Positions 26,156 to 34,304 of a stretch of DNA of 64,000 nt are shown here, one piece after another. This DNA is from Syntrophomonas sp. (GTDB lineage Bacteria; Bacillota; Syntrophomonadia; Syntrophomonadales; Syntrophomonadaceae): NCBI GenBank assembly GCA_016841425.1, contig JAENZE010000003.1, positions 62,001 through 126,000 on the forward strand, read 5' to 3'. The position numbers and the translations under genes are program-made. Position 1 is the first letter of the stretch, and every line of letters begins with the position of its first letter. Below the pieces are notes generated by a model. That model did not search any database and was not told where the DNA came from. It worked only from the letters and a program-made list of their open reading frames with translations.

Positions 26156-26983
26156 ATGGGTGCTTGGGGTACAGCTATCTTTTCCGATGATTTTGCCTGT
26201 GATGTCAGAGATGATTACATAAAACAAATAATCAAGGGAAAGTCAAACGAAGAAGCAACAGAGATTATCAAAAAGAGCATGATGCCGGAAAGCGGAGATG
26301 AAGATTATCCAGTTTTTTGGATCGCATTGGCGGTTACGCAGTGGAAAAAGGGCCGCCTGCTTCCAGAGGTCAGGGATATGGCAATTGCACTAATCGAAAG
26401 CGGAGATGATTTAATCCGGTGGGAAGAGGAACCCCCAAAACAATATAAAAAAAGGGAAGCAGCATTAGAAAAGGCAAAACAGACTTTGCTTTCTCCCATG
26501 CCTCCAGCAAAAAAAATCCCGGTACCATCTTGGATGAAGTCAGACCCCTGGCAAAAAGGCGATGTTCTTTCCTACAAAATTACCCGGGAAGACATCGACT
26601 ATTCAGAATACTGCGGGAAGTACATCCTGCTGCGGGTGGAGGATATGGTTTTTAATAAAATCAATGAAACCTATTTGGCGCATTATGCTGTATTTGCCTG
26701 GTATGGAGATGAAATCCCGAACCCGGCTATCGTTGACAGTCTTACTTATCTGAAATTGCGTGAGGTGGAAGCAGGAACGCCGGATTACTTTTACTTTATG
26801 AGCGAACATATTTCAATAGATAAAAAGGATATCAAGGAGCATGACATAAAAGTCCTAATGAGCGATCCAGCTTTTAACACGAAGGACAGCGAACTATTGA
26901 AAAATGGCAGACAGGGTCATGGAATATCAAGCCCGGGTTATTTTGATAATCTTGTAGCGAAATTATTACACAATAATTTGTAA
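26156..26983 (+). CDS. DUF4259-like protein, possible immunity partner
   Basis: This 275-aa protein opens MGAWGTAIFSDDFACDVRDD, the signature of DUF4259-like proteins found next to toxin cassettes. A Pro-rich hinge near residues 115-125 leads to a second domain (KGDVLSYKI onward) without known motif. AAGGAGG overlaps the end of the GIY-YIG frame, so the pair is probably coupled. There is no signal peptide or membrane segment, consistent with a cytoplasmic antidote. That role is an inference from position. Confidence 0.6.
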   Translation: MGAWGTAIFSDDFACDVRDDYIKQIIKGKSNEEATEIIKKSMMPESGDEDYPVFWIALAVTQWKKGRLLPEVRDMAIALIESGDDLIRWEEEPPKQYKKREAALEKAKQTLLSPMPPAKKIPVPSWMKSDPWQKGDVLSYKITREDIDYSEYCGKYILLRVEDMVFNKINETYLAHYAVFAWYGDEIPNPAIVDSLTYLKLREVEAGTPDYFYFMSEHISIDKKDIKEHDIKVLMSDPAFNTKDSELLKNGRQGHGISSPGYFDNLVAKLLHNNL

Positions 26984-27243
26984 ACTTTACATAGGATTGG
27001 GTTGCTATGATAAACGCGTTAACATGTTGTTCCTTTTGTCTTTCGTTCTTGAGGCACTATTTGGTATTGATATAGGGCCAATTTTGGGTATCCCTCTACT
27101 TAAATAGAAAAATTAACGTTTAGGTACTTTAGTGGCTTGGTTCCGAAATCCTAGTGGAGCCAGGCCATTACGTTGCCTCCAGCTTATTCCGAGTTGTCGC
27201 CAGCTCGTTAAAAAGGTGAAAAAACTAAAATAACTGCAGAAGA
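26984..27243. other. Gene-free part of island 1
   Basis: No coding sequence is supported. An imperfect stem pairs TGGCTTGGTTCC (27133-27144) with GGAGCCAGGCCA (27156-27167), without a T-run. Downstream begins the segment homologous to the right end of island 2. Confidence 0.35.
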
Positions 27244-27487
27244 TAATTTTGCACTAGCCGCTTAAGCGGCTCGTCCGGCTGAGTATCTTATTTGATGACA
27301 CATTTATGACACATTACTAGTAACATCAGTAAAAACCGTTTAAAACTTGCTCGGATTAAACTAAACTCTGGAAAGTAAATAGACTGGCTGTTTGAAACCA
27401 AGGAAAACTATCTAAAAATGTCTTCAACTAGCCTCGCTCTCATTCGTAATCAGCAGGTCGGCGGTTCAAATCCGCCCATCGGCTCCA
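27244..27487. repeat. Right end of island 1, homologous to right end of island 2
   Basis: It begins TAATTTTGCACTAGCC and ends at a tRNA-Thr 3' half with CCA (27442-27487). 30401-30656 begins with the same 16-mer, shares later blocks (CCGGCT, GACACATTA, AACTCTG, AAACCAA) in the same order, and ends at a diverged tRNA 3' half. The lengths are 244 and 256 bp. The word GACACATT occurs twice here, possibly as arm-type recombinase sites. Confidence 0.65.
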
Positions 27488-27500
27488 TAGAAAAGCAAGT

Positions 27501-27523
27501 AACCGCGCGGCTTTGCGCGGTTA
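27501..27523. terminator. Hairpin after the second tRNA fragment
   Basis: AACCGCGC and GCGCGGTT form an 8-bp stem with a GGCTTT loop, like the tRNA-Thr terminator. It abuts the stop of the minus-strand LysR gene and could end its transcript. Confidence 0.6.
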
Positions 27524-28417
27524 GATTTTACCTTCACCTATAAGAATATCTAAAAATATTTGTTGATGCTTCATTAGTTCTTTGTCTTTTCTGTAGACTA
27601 CTGATAAAAATTCTGGTTCAAAATACTCACTTAAAGAAATAAAGCGGGAAGCTGTTCTGTTCAATGCAGGCAGATTTCTGACCACGGTGGCAAATGATAT
27701 TCCCAGCCCCATCTCTACATAGGTTAGATTAAGTTCAACATTTGAGGATTCCATCACCATATTATAGTCCAGATTATTCTCCATAAAAAGATTCTCCAGT
27801 TCAGTGCGCTTACTCGGTTCATTTCCCCTAGCAGGAAGAATAAGAGGGTATTTTACAATATCACTGAGTGTAATCTCTTCCAATTCACTTAAAGGGTGGG
27901 AGGTATTTATTATCAGGACAGTCTCTACTTCTTTCCAGCGGATCTTATTCAGGGAAGGAGGCACAAAGCTTTCAGTAGTGATACCAAAGTCAATCTCACC
28001 CTCCCTGACTAACTCAATGACCGCCTTTTGGGATCGGTCTAGGATGGTAAACTCAACCCAGGGAAAATCTTTCATATATATTTCCAGCTTTTCAGGCAAG
28101 AGCTGATTAAGTGAGGTGAAAGGGGCTGCGATTTTCAATTGGCCCTTTTGCAGTCCTTTAAGTTTGCTTAACTCATTAAGCAAATGATTATGTTGTGACA
28201 TAATAGAACCCGCAAACTCATAGAAAATTTCTCCTGCGGGAGTGATAACCAGTTTTCGTTTGCCGATTCTTTCAAAAAGAGATACTCCCAGTTCTTCTTC
28301 CAGCTTCCGGATTTGTTGTGATAATGCCGATTGAGTCCGATAGGTAATTGCGGCCGCTTTAGTAAAATTCCCCGTCTTTGCCGTGTAGTAAAAACCAACT
28401 ATTTGATGCCACTCCAT
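27521..28417 (-). CDS. LysR-family transcriptional regulator
   Basis: The 298-aa protein has an N-terminal winged HTH (TGNFTKAAAITYRTQSALSQQIRKLE, cited as pieces GNFTKAA and QSALSQQIRKLE) and a periplasmic-binding-like effector domain from about residue 90. It is divergent from two iron-sulfur protein genes, with a perfect 9+9 inverted repeat in the shared promoter region (28456-28477). LysR regulators usually control the divergent neighbour, so it probably governs the two iron-sulfur genes. The inducer cannot be guessed. Confidence 0.92.
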   Translation of the reverse strand: MEWHQIVGFYYTAKTGNFTKAAAITYRTQSALSQQIRKLEEELGVSLFERIGKRKLVITPAGEIFYEFAGSIMSQHNHLLNELSKLKGLQKGQLKIAAPFTSLNQLLPEKLEIYMKDFPWVEFTILDRSQKAVIELVREGEIDFGITTESFVPPSLNKIRWKEVETVLIINTSHPLSELEEITLSDIVKYPLILPARGNEPSKRTELENLFMENNLDYNMVMESSNVELNLTYVEMGLGISFATVVRNLPALNRTASRFISLSEYFEPEFLSVVYRKDKELMKHQQIFLDILIGEGKI

Positions 28418-28455
28418 GCTGTTTAACCCTCCTCAGGCCTTATTAGAGTTCCTAA

Positions 28456-28477
28456 TTAATGTTATTATTAACATTAA
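28456..28477. promoter_or_regulatory. Candidate LysR operator
   Basis: TTAATGTTA-TTAT-TAACATTAA is a perfect 9-bp inverted repeat with a 4-bp centre. It lies 39 bp from the lysR start and 89 bp before the iron-sulfur gene, a usual place for a LysR recognition site. Confidence 0.6.
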
Positions 28478-28565
28478 TTTCTTTAATATCAAGTATTAGT
28501 CTATAATTTTATCCAGGCTAGTTATCTTAATACAAGGTATAAGAAATTGAATTGGGGGGAGGAAA

Positions 28566-29639
28566 ATGCATCATTACCATCTACTCCAGCAGAAGCTGGA
28601 TAGACATCCAGTCGGAGCTCCTTATAGTGAGAAATTTATCGAGATCCTGAAGTTACTTTTTCCGCCGGGTGAGGTAGAGTTAGCGCTGTTACTGGATTTC
28701 AAACTAAAGAAAGTGGAAAATATCGTCCAAGAAATTGACATTCCGCTGGACGAGGCGGTAGCTAAACTTGAAGACATGGCAGATAAAGGAGCCATACTGG
28801 GGAAGAAAATTGGCGGGACCAGAGCCTATGCATTGCTGCCAAATTACCCCGGGTTGTTCGAGTATCCGTTAATGAGAAGCGGTGATCCTGAAAATCAGAC
28901 CAAGCTTGGACATTTATGGCATGCCTACTATATGGAGGCCATGGCTGCAGAACTCGGTTCTGCCAATCCCCCCTGGATGAGGGTGTTACCGGCAGAGGAG
29001 GCGATAGATTCAGAAATAGAAATCCTTCCTTATGAGGCGGCTTCGCAAATGATGGCAAAAGCTAAGAAAATAGCAGTTGGCAATTGCCCCTGCCGTATTT
29101 CTGAAGGTAAATGCGATAAACCCCTTGAGACTTGTCTATCTTTTGATGGTGCGGCAGAATTTCTTGCTGAACGTGGCATCGCTCGGGCCATAACATTGGA
29201 TGAAGCTATTGATATTTTAAAGAAAACCGAGGAAGCTGGTCTGGTGCATACCGGCAGTAACAATCAAGAAAACCTTTTATTTATATGCAATTGTTGCGTT
29301 TGCTGCTGCCATATGCTAAGGCTGATTACAGAGCATAACTTTCCGGATGGTGTAGCTAAATCCAGCTATATTGCTTGTCTTGAGGATGACCTTTGTACAG
29401 GATGCGAAATTTGCGTTGAGCGGTGTCCGGTTGGAGCAATTGCTTGTGACCATGACATAGCAGAGCTTAGCAAAGATAAATGCATTGGGTGTGGCCTTTG
29501 CGTTTCGCAGTGTCCAACCGATGCAGTGACTCTGACGAAGAGGGACACTTATACAATTACTCCGCAAACCTTAAATAGTCTTGCCAAGCAGGTAGTTGAG
29601 AATAAGAGAATCAGCTTAGAAGGGAGGATTGATTTATGA
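28566..29639 (+). CDS. 4Fe-4S protein with two C-terminal ferredoxin clusters
   Basis: This 357-aa protein begins with a helical region that may be winged-helix-like (residues 20-100). A Cys-rich part follows (GNCPCRISEGKCDKPLETC near residues 175-193), then a dense CNCCVCCCHM motif near residue 240. Two classical [4Fe-4S] motifs come last (CTGCEICVERCP and CIGCGLCVSQCP). The stop overlaps the next start (ATGA), so both iron-sulfur proteins are made together. It probably carries electrons to the QueG-like partner. I do not recognise a characterised homologue. Confidence 0.75.
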   Translation: MHHYHLLQQKLDRHPVGAPYSEKFIEILKLLFPPGEVELALLLDFKLKKVENIVQEIDIPLDEAVAKLEDMADKGAILGKKIGGTRAYALLPNYPGLFEYPLMRSGDPENQTKLGHLWHAYYMEAMAAELGSANPPWMRVLPAEEAIDSEIEILPYEAASQMMAKAKKIAVGNCPCRISEGKCDKPLETCLSFDGAAEFLAERGIARAITLDEAIDILKKTEEAGLVHTGSNNQENLLFICNCCVCCCHMLRLITEHNFPDGVAKSSYIACLEDDLCTGCEICVERCPVGAIACDHDIAELSKDKCIGCGLCVSQCPTDAVTLTKRDTYTITPQTLNSLAKQVVENKRISLEGRIDL

Positions 29640-30403
29640 AACAGGATATCAGAGAGTATGTTTTAAGTTTAGGTATTGATGATGTTGGGATTACAGCAGC
29701 TTCTGATTATGTTAGTCCGCGGTCACCTAAGTTAGAGACGATTTCTCCAGACATCAAATCAATTATCGTACTGGCCTTCAAGGAATTATCTTCGTGTGCT
29801 GGATCAGATAAAGATACGGCTATGAGCGGGAGACAGGATTTGATTGAATTTGCACGGTCATCGAACTATAAAGTGGCAAGGTATTTGGAACGAAACTATC
29901 GTGCTAAAACATTTACCGTACCGGTTAGCGTACCCTTTGCTATGGTGAAAGAAACTGGCGGGGCAGTTGGCCAGGTTTCCCTGCGGCATGCCGCCAGGGC
30001 TGCAGGGTTGGGAGTATTTGGCCGACACAACTTGATTATCCATCCCCGTTTTGGAACCAGAGTATTATTTTCAGCAGTCCTTACAGACCTGGACCTGCCT
30101 TCTGATCCTCCTTTAACAGATGAACTATGCAATGACTGCAATATTTGCGTTAAATCTTGTCCGGCTGGTGCTCTGGACGAGGAAGGTAAGACTGCTGTAA
30201 CCAAGTGTTTTAAAACTTGTCAACCGTATGGGTTAGGAAGTAATATTGCGTTTTGGAAAAAGGTTCTGGATGCCTCACCTGATGAACAACAGCGTATGAT
30301 GGGGAGTGTTGACTATTGGCGGCTTTATCAGTCAATACTGGTAGGAAACCAGTATTATTGCTTTGATTGTCTGGCTGTATGTCCAATTGGAACAGAAATC
30401 TAA
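29636..30403 (+). CDS. QueG-like (epoxyqueuosine reductase-related) 4Fe-4S protein
   Basis: This 255-aa protein resembles the QueG family: an N-terminal fold with SLRHAARAAGLGVFGRHNLIIHPRFG, then CNDCNICVKSCPAGAL, and a second cluster completed by CFKTCQ and CFDCLAVCPIG. It is shorter than true QueG and lacks its C-terminal HEAT-repeat part, so queuosine synthesis is unlikely. Short QueG-like proteins are common in anaerobes and unassigned. It is coupled to the upstream polyferredoxin-like protein. Its stop TAA begins the 16-mer that starts the conserved island right end. Confidence 0.7.
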   Translation: MKQDIREYVLSLGIDDVGITAASDYVSPRSPKLETISPDIKSIIVLAFKELSSCAGSDKDTAMSGRQDLIEFARSSNYKVARYLERNYRAKTFTVPVSVPFAMVKETGGAVGQVSLRHAARAAGLGVFGRHNLIIHPRFGTRVLFSAVLTDLDLPSDPPLTDELCNDCNICVKSCPAGALDEEGKTAVTKCFKTCQPYGLGSNIAFWKKVLDASPDEQQRMMGSVDYWRLYQSILVGNQYYCFDCLAVCPIGTEI

Positions 30404-30656
30404 TTTTGCACTAGCCCTTAATGTTGCTCATCCGGCTAAATTTCCTCACGGCTTAATCTTAAGTTCAGAGATGAAACAATTTTGACACATTACAATGGTG
30501 TGATAATTCATAAAGGCTTATTGGGGTATTCTGAACTCTGATACCAGCTAGAAGGGCTTTTTTAAAACCAAACAAAAAACTGCAAGATGTATACAGTGAC
30601 TCGCAGTTGAATTAGTAAACAGCAGGTCGGCGATTCAAATCCGCCCATCGGCTCCA
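30401..30656. repeat. Right end of island 2 with third tRNA-Thr fragment
   Basis: It starts TAATTTTGCACTAGCC, overlapping the stop of the QueG-like gene, and ends with the tRNA-Thr 3' half at 30611-30656. It aligns in blocks with 27244-27487. No gene is seen inside. Confidence 0.65.
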
Positions 30657-30666
30657 AAGGAAATGT

Positions 30667-30693
30667 AGGCCGCTCCAAGGTTGGAGGGGCCTT
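30667..30693 (+). terminator. Hairpin after the third tRNA fragment
   Basis: AGGCCGCTCC pairs with GGAGGGGCCT with one mismatch, followed by TTTT. It differs from the terminator at the intact tRNA, so it may be the original chromosomal flank or belong to another element. Confidence 0.65.
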
Positions 30694-30840
30694 TTAAATA
30701 TCTAGGAAAACCGATATGTAACTGGGTTGGTTCCATCGGTGCCGGAGGGAACGTGACCGGGATGCGATAGAAAAAATGAGTAAACAAAATAACGGCAACA
30801 TATAATTTGCAAACAACATTACTCAATTACTCTCGCTTAA

Positions 30841-31554
30841 GGCTATGATCAACCAGCTGATACGTCTGACAGCTTTCCAAAACCCCGCCTAACTGCCACA
30901 CCGATTCGTAAGGATGGTCACCATCCTATAATTATAATGCAGTGTGGGCCTATTCGTTTTCGGGTAGATGACAGACAACAAGCCACCATAAGGCCTTTTG
31001 ATCACTTGGTTATACCGCGTACTACTGAATTTGTACTGCCTAATACTTGTGATGCCTCTAAAATGCATGAGGTTTATGCAGCTTTGGCTGTTGATGAGAG
31101 ACGTAATGAGTTAATATTTGATGACATTCTTCATGCACTTAACAAAGGCCGATCACCCATTCTGCTCACGGAAAGGACCAGTCATCTAGAGTATTTTGCC
31201 CAACGGCTTAAGGGGTTTGCCAAAAATATTATCGTGTTGCGGGGTGAAATGGGGAAAGAGCAAAGACAGGCCCTGGCGGATGAGATAGCAAATATTCCTG
31301 ATGATGAAGAACGCATCCTTATAGCTACCGATCGGTATATCGGCGAGGGATTTGATGATGCCAGATTAGATACCCTGTTTCTTGTAATGCCTATTTCGTG
31401 GAAAGGGACCTTGCGGCAATATGTTGGCCGGTTACATCGTTTGCACCATAGTAAGAGTGAAGTACAGATTTATGATTATCTAGATATAAATGTACCGATC
31501 TTAAGCCGTATGTACGACAAACGTTTGCAAGGTTATCATAATATGGGTTATTAA
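30841..31554 (+). pseudogene. C-terminal remnant of a superfamily II helicase (TOTE-type)
   Basis: The frame opens right after a stop at 30838. It quickly gives LTATPIRKDGHHP (helicase motif III region) and MQCGPIRFRVD, then a complete helicase C-terminal half with ILIATDRYIGEGFDD and QYVGRLHRLHH (motifs V and VI). The ATP-binding N-terminal half with Walker A and DExH is absent. The motif wording matches large helicases of the TOTE conflict-system type. An ATG at 30937 could still start a 205-aa product, but no ribosome site is visible. It is most likely a decayed fragment, bordered by island 2 and an IS110 element. Confidence 0.7.
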
Positions 31555-31599
31555 GTCAAAATTAGATAAGATGGGAGTAGTATCGAAGAGGGAGTGGGA

Positions 31600-31880
31600 G
31601 AATGGCAGAGTAAAAAAATAAGGAAAGCAATATAAGGACAGTCTTTACATTAGAGACCCCCATGCGCAGTTTTGCGCGCCAGCAAAGCAATGAAAACTCT
31701 TAGCTTCTATGATATTCTTTTGCTACGGCATAAGTCGGAATGTCTTGGTGCCTTGAGCCCGATATTATAGACTGACTAAGGTTTCCTGCTTGAACCACAA
31801 ATTGTTGCCACGAGCACGCAGGGTAGATTAATACGTTTCAGGAAGCCCGCCGTAAATTTTAAATCATTGGAGGTCTGACA
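31600..31880 (+). ncRNA. Candidate bridge-RNA region of the IS110 element
   Basis: The 326-bp gap before the IS110 transposase is non-coding. It contains a GCGCA/TGCGC hairpin (31664-31677) and a larger TTCCTG (31783-31788) / CAGGAA (31839-31844) pairing with an open interior. IS110-group elements are known to carry a bridge RNA with target- and donor-pairing loops in the non-coding left end. Boundaries and loops are not resolved here; the call rests on position and structure. Confidence 0.4.
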
Positions 31881-33113
31881 ATGAATGTAATTTACGAGCG
31901 CTGTTGTGGTATGGATGTTCACAAGAAGACCATCGTTGCCTGTGTATTCTCAGGCAAAAAGAAGGAAATTAGAAGTTTCAGTACGATGACTGCTTCGCTT
32001 CTTTCTTTAGTTGACTGGCTTAAAAGCGTTGATTGTCAATGTGTTGCTATGGAAGCAACGGGATCATACTGGAAGCCAATCTACAATCTTCTGGAAATGG
32101 AGGAGATACCCGCTTTAGTTGTTAATGCTCAACATATCAAAGCTGTACCTGGTCGTAAAACTGATGTCAAAGACTCTGAATGGATTGCCGATTTACTTCG
32201 CCACGGCTTGTTAAATGGAAGCTTTATTCCCAAACGAGAACAACGTGAGCTCAAAGAACTTGTACGCTATCGCCGCAGCATGGTGCAGGAGCGTGCCAGA
32301 GAATTGAACCGCATTCAGAAAGTCCTTGAGGGAGCTAACATCAAATTATCTTCTGTAGTAAGTGAGATTGATGGTAAATCCTCTCGTGATATGCTTGCAA
32401 TGCTGGCTGCTGGCTGCAATGATGCAAAAGCTATGGCTAATAAGGCACGAAGGCAAATGCGTAAAAAGATACCTCAGCTTGAAGAAGCTCTTCATGGTTT
32501 TATGGGCGGACATCAACGTCTCATGCTAGATTCAATGTTAAAACATATTGATTTTCTTGAAGAACATATTTTATTACTGGATAAGGAAATCCGAGAGAAA
32601 ATGGAGCCTGTCCGTGAACAAATCTTCCTTGTTGATTCTATTCCCGGAATAGGAGAACGCAGTGCTCAGGTTATCATCGCTGAAATTGGCACTAATATGG
32701 CTCAGTTCCCCTCTGCTGCGCATCTTGCTTCATGGGCTGGTCTATGCCCAGGCAACAATGAAAGTGCAGGAAAACGTAAAAGTGGTAAAACTCGCAAAGG
32801 TAGCGATATACTGAGATCTACATTGATAGAGTGTGCCAAGGTAGCCGGTCATCTGAAAAGCACCTATTTTAGCGCCCAATACTCCAGAATTGCAGCAAGA
32901 AGAGGTAAAAATCGTGCTACTGTAGCGGTAGCCCATAGCATCCTTACAATCGTATATCATATGCTCAAAACAAACTCCCCTTACCAGGAACTTGGTCCTG
33001 ACTTCTTTGAGCAACGGCGAAAAACCGAAATAGTAAAAAAATCAGTCAAACGGCTAGAAGCACTTGGTTATGCAGTGAGCATTGATCATCAAATCAATGC
33101 AAGTACAGCTTAG
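31881..33113 (+). CDS. IS110-family transposase (DEDD)
   Basis: This 410-aa recombinase has the N-terminal RuvC-like DEDD domain (Asp in [11 protein letters not shown], Glu in AMEATGSYW, Asp in [14 protein letters not shown]) and a coiled middle part. The C-terminal transposase_20 domain has [20 protein letters not shown] and the candidate catalytic Ser in [19 protein letters not shown]. The ATG follows TGGAGG. The frame is intact, so the element may be active. No terminal inverted repeats or target duplication were found, as expected for IS110. Confidence 0.93.
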   Translation: MNVIYERCCGMDVHKKTIVACVFSGKKKEIRSFSTMTASLLSLVDWLKSVDCQCVAMEATGSYWKPIYNLLEMEEIPALVVNAQHIKAVPGRKTDVKDSEWIADLLRHGLLNGSFIPKREQRELKELVRYRRSMVQERARELNRIQKVLEGANIKLSSVVSEIDGKSSRDMLAMLAAGCNDAKAMANKARRQMRKKIPQLEEALHGFMGGHQRLMLDSMLKHIDFLEEHILLLDKEIREKMEPVREQIFLVDSIPGIGERSAQVIIAEIGTNMAQFPSAAHLASWAGLCPGNNESAGKRKSGKTRKGSDILRSTLIECAKVAGHLKSTYFSAQYSRIAARRGKNRATVAVAHSILTIVYHMLKTNSPYQELGPDFFEQRRKTEIVKKSVKRLEALGYAVSIDHQINASTA

Positions 33114-33245
33114 GCAACAATTCAATTTTTAAAGATCTTTTTGAAACTCAATCATTTGTTTGAGTCTAGTATTTTTTTGCCTTTTTATACTTTCCAGTTT
33201 ATCTTTGTTTTCAGGATAGACATTCCTTATATTTTGGTGCGTCTC

Positions 33246-33923
33246 TTAATTAGAATCAGTTTCGAAATGACTGGTAGGTTTTGGATTATTTAATTCTCCA
33301 AAATATTTACCCGGCGTAGACAAATCAAAATATAGCTTGGAGTCCTTAGTTATTCCCCAATCTTTTAATGAACCGGTATCCTGAATGCGATTAAATGCTT
33401 CTCTAAACATGGTGTTATGAGCTTCCTCCCGGTTTAACAGGAAGTCAATGGTTTCACGAACTCCCTTATCATTAATCTGACGGTACAGGTATTCATACAC
33501 CACTTTGGCTCTCTGTTCAGCAGCAATATTGGATAAGATATCGGCGGCCAGGTCGCCGGTAGAGTTAATATAGGCACCGGTCCAGGGAAACCCGGATGCA
33601 TTGGTCATAGCTGGACTTAGGCCGGTAAATACATGAGCTTCGATGCTGCCCACAGTTGCATTTTGACTATCCAGGTTATGGCCATTAAGCAGGTTAACGG
33701 TTGTAGCTACCATTTCCAAATGGCTGAGCTCTTCCGCAGCGATATCCAAGAACAGATCTTTAATTGCCGGGTCATTAATGCGGAAACTCTGGGACATATA
33801 CTGCAGAGCTGCTTTCAACTCCCCATCTCCACCTCCCAACTGTTCCTGCATCATAGCTGCATAGTTGGGATTTGGCCTATCCACCTTTACTTCATGTAAT
33901 AAACTCTTGTCGTGTTTAAACAA
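33246..33923 (-). CDS. Manganese catalase family protein
   Basis: This 225-aa ferritin-like four-helix protein has dimanganese ligand patterns: Glu in GGGDGELKAALQYM, the ExxH pair in AAEELSHLEMV, and the second pair in NIAAEQRAKVVYEY with NREEAHNTMF. Mn catalases detoxify H2O2 without heme, useful for an anaerobe. The start is TTG at 33923 after AAAGGAG. It is shorter than classical Mn catalase and somewhat like spore-coat CotJC. It is monocistronic, just downstream of the IS110 element and facing it. Confidence 0.88.
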   Translation of the reverse strand: MFKHDKSLLHEVKVDRPNPNYAAMMQEQLGGGDGELKAALQYMSQSFRINDPAIKDLFLDIAAEELSHLEMVATTVNLLNGHNLDSQNATVGSIEAHVFTGLSPAMTNASGFPWTGAYINSTGDLAADILSNIAAEQRAKVVYEYLYRQINDKGVRETIDFLLNREEAHNTMFREAFNRIQDTGSLKDWGITKDSKLYFDLSTPGKYFGELNNPKPTSHFETDSN

Positions 33924-34004
33924 TTAGAATGCTCCTTTCACTGAGTTATTTCTGATAGTATGTACAAGATAAAAACTGACTATGCCTTTATATTACTGTC
34001 ATAA

Positions 34005-34304
34005 CCTGTTTTTTATGTTGCAGATGATACTGAATTACAGCATGATATAAACGGATATTCTGTAGATGCTATTAGTAAATTGGCAAAGTTTGAAAACATT
34101 TATGAAGATTTAATAGCAAGTCAAAATCAAATACCCAAAGAATTAGAAAAACTTAGAAATGAGGGGAAAACAAAATCGGTTAGATTTAGAGAACTGATGG
34201 TTAATAAAATGACGAATGCTAATATTATCGAGCTTTTTAAGACTATGGTTTGTGATAACATTTTAACCTTTGCCAAAACGGCCCTTACCGCCAAAGAGCT
34301 TTGA
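34005..34304 (+). pseudogene. Fragment of an unknown coding sequence
   Basis: After a TAA at 34002 the frame stays open for about 100 codons. It yields an evenly composed, charged sequence (YEDLIASQNQIPKELEKLRN, KSVRFRELMVNKMTNANIIELF). The only possible start is a TTG at 34080 without a ribosome site, and the frame begins without a start codon. The 3' end overlaps the convergent GyrI-like gene by 42 bp. I take it as the tail of a lost gene, possibly phage-derived; the family is not recognised. Confidence 0.4.

Larger units (their letters stand above)
24732..27508. mobile_element. tRNA-Thr island 1, bounded by a 67-bp direct repeat
   Basis: 24732-24798 is identical over 67 bp to 27442-27508. 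The repeat covers the tRNA-Thr anticodon loop to the 3' end, encoded CCA, and the first arm of the terminator, as expected of att sites of an element that integrates into a tRNA 3' end. The 2.7-kb interior holds a RAYT transposase, a GIY-YIG protein and a DUF4259-like protein. No integrase is present, so this is a decayed or satellite-like element. Confidence 0.75.
27442..30656. mobile_element. tRNA-Thr island 2, bounded by tRNA 3'-half copies
   Basis: This 3.2-kb segment lies between the second (27442-27508) and third (30611-30656) tRNA-Thr 3'-half copies. The third copy matches CAGCAGGTCGGCG onward with one mismatch in 37 nt and keeps CCA. It carries lysR and two iron-sulfur genes but no recombinase. 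The more diverged copy implies an older insertion than island 1, which lies nearer the intact tRNA. Confidence 0.65.

Noticed and set aside
29636-30403. True epoxyqueuosine reductase QueG
   Set aside because: The protein is too short and lacks the C-terminal HEAT-repeat part; the neighbours are not queuosine genes.
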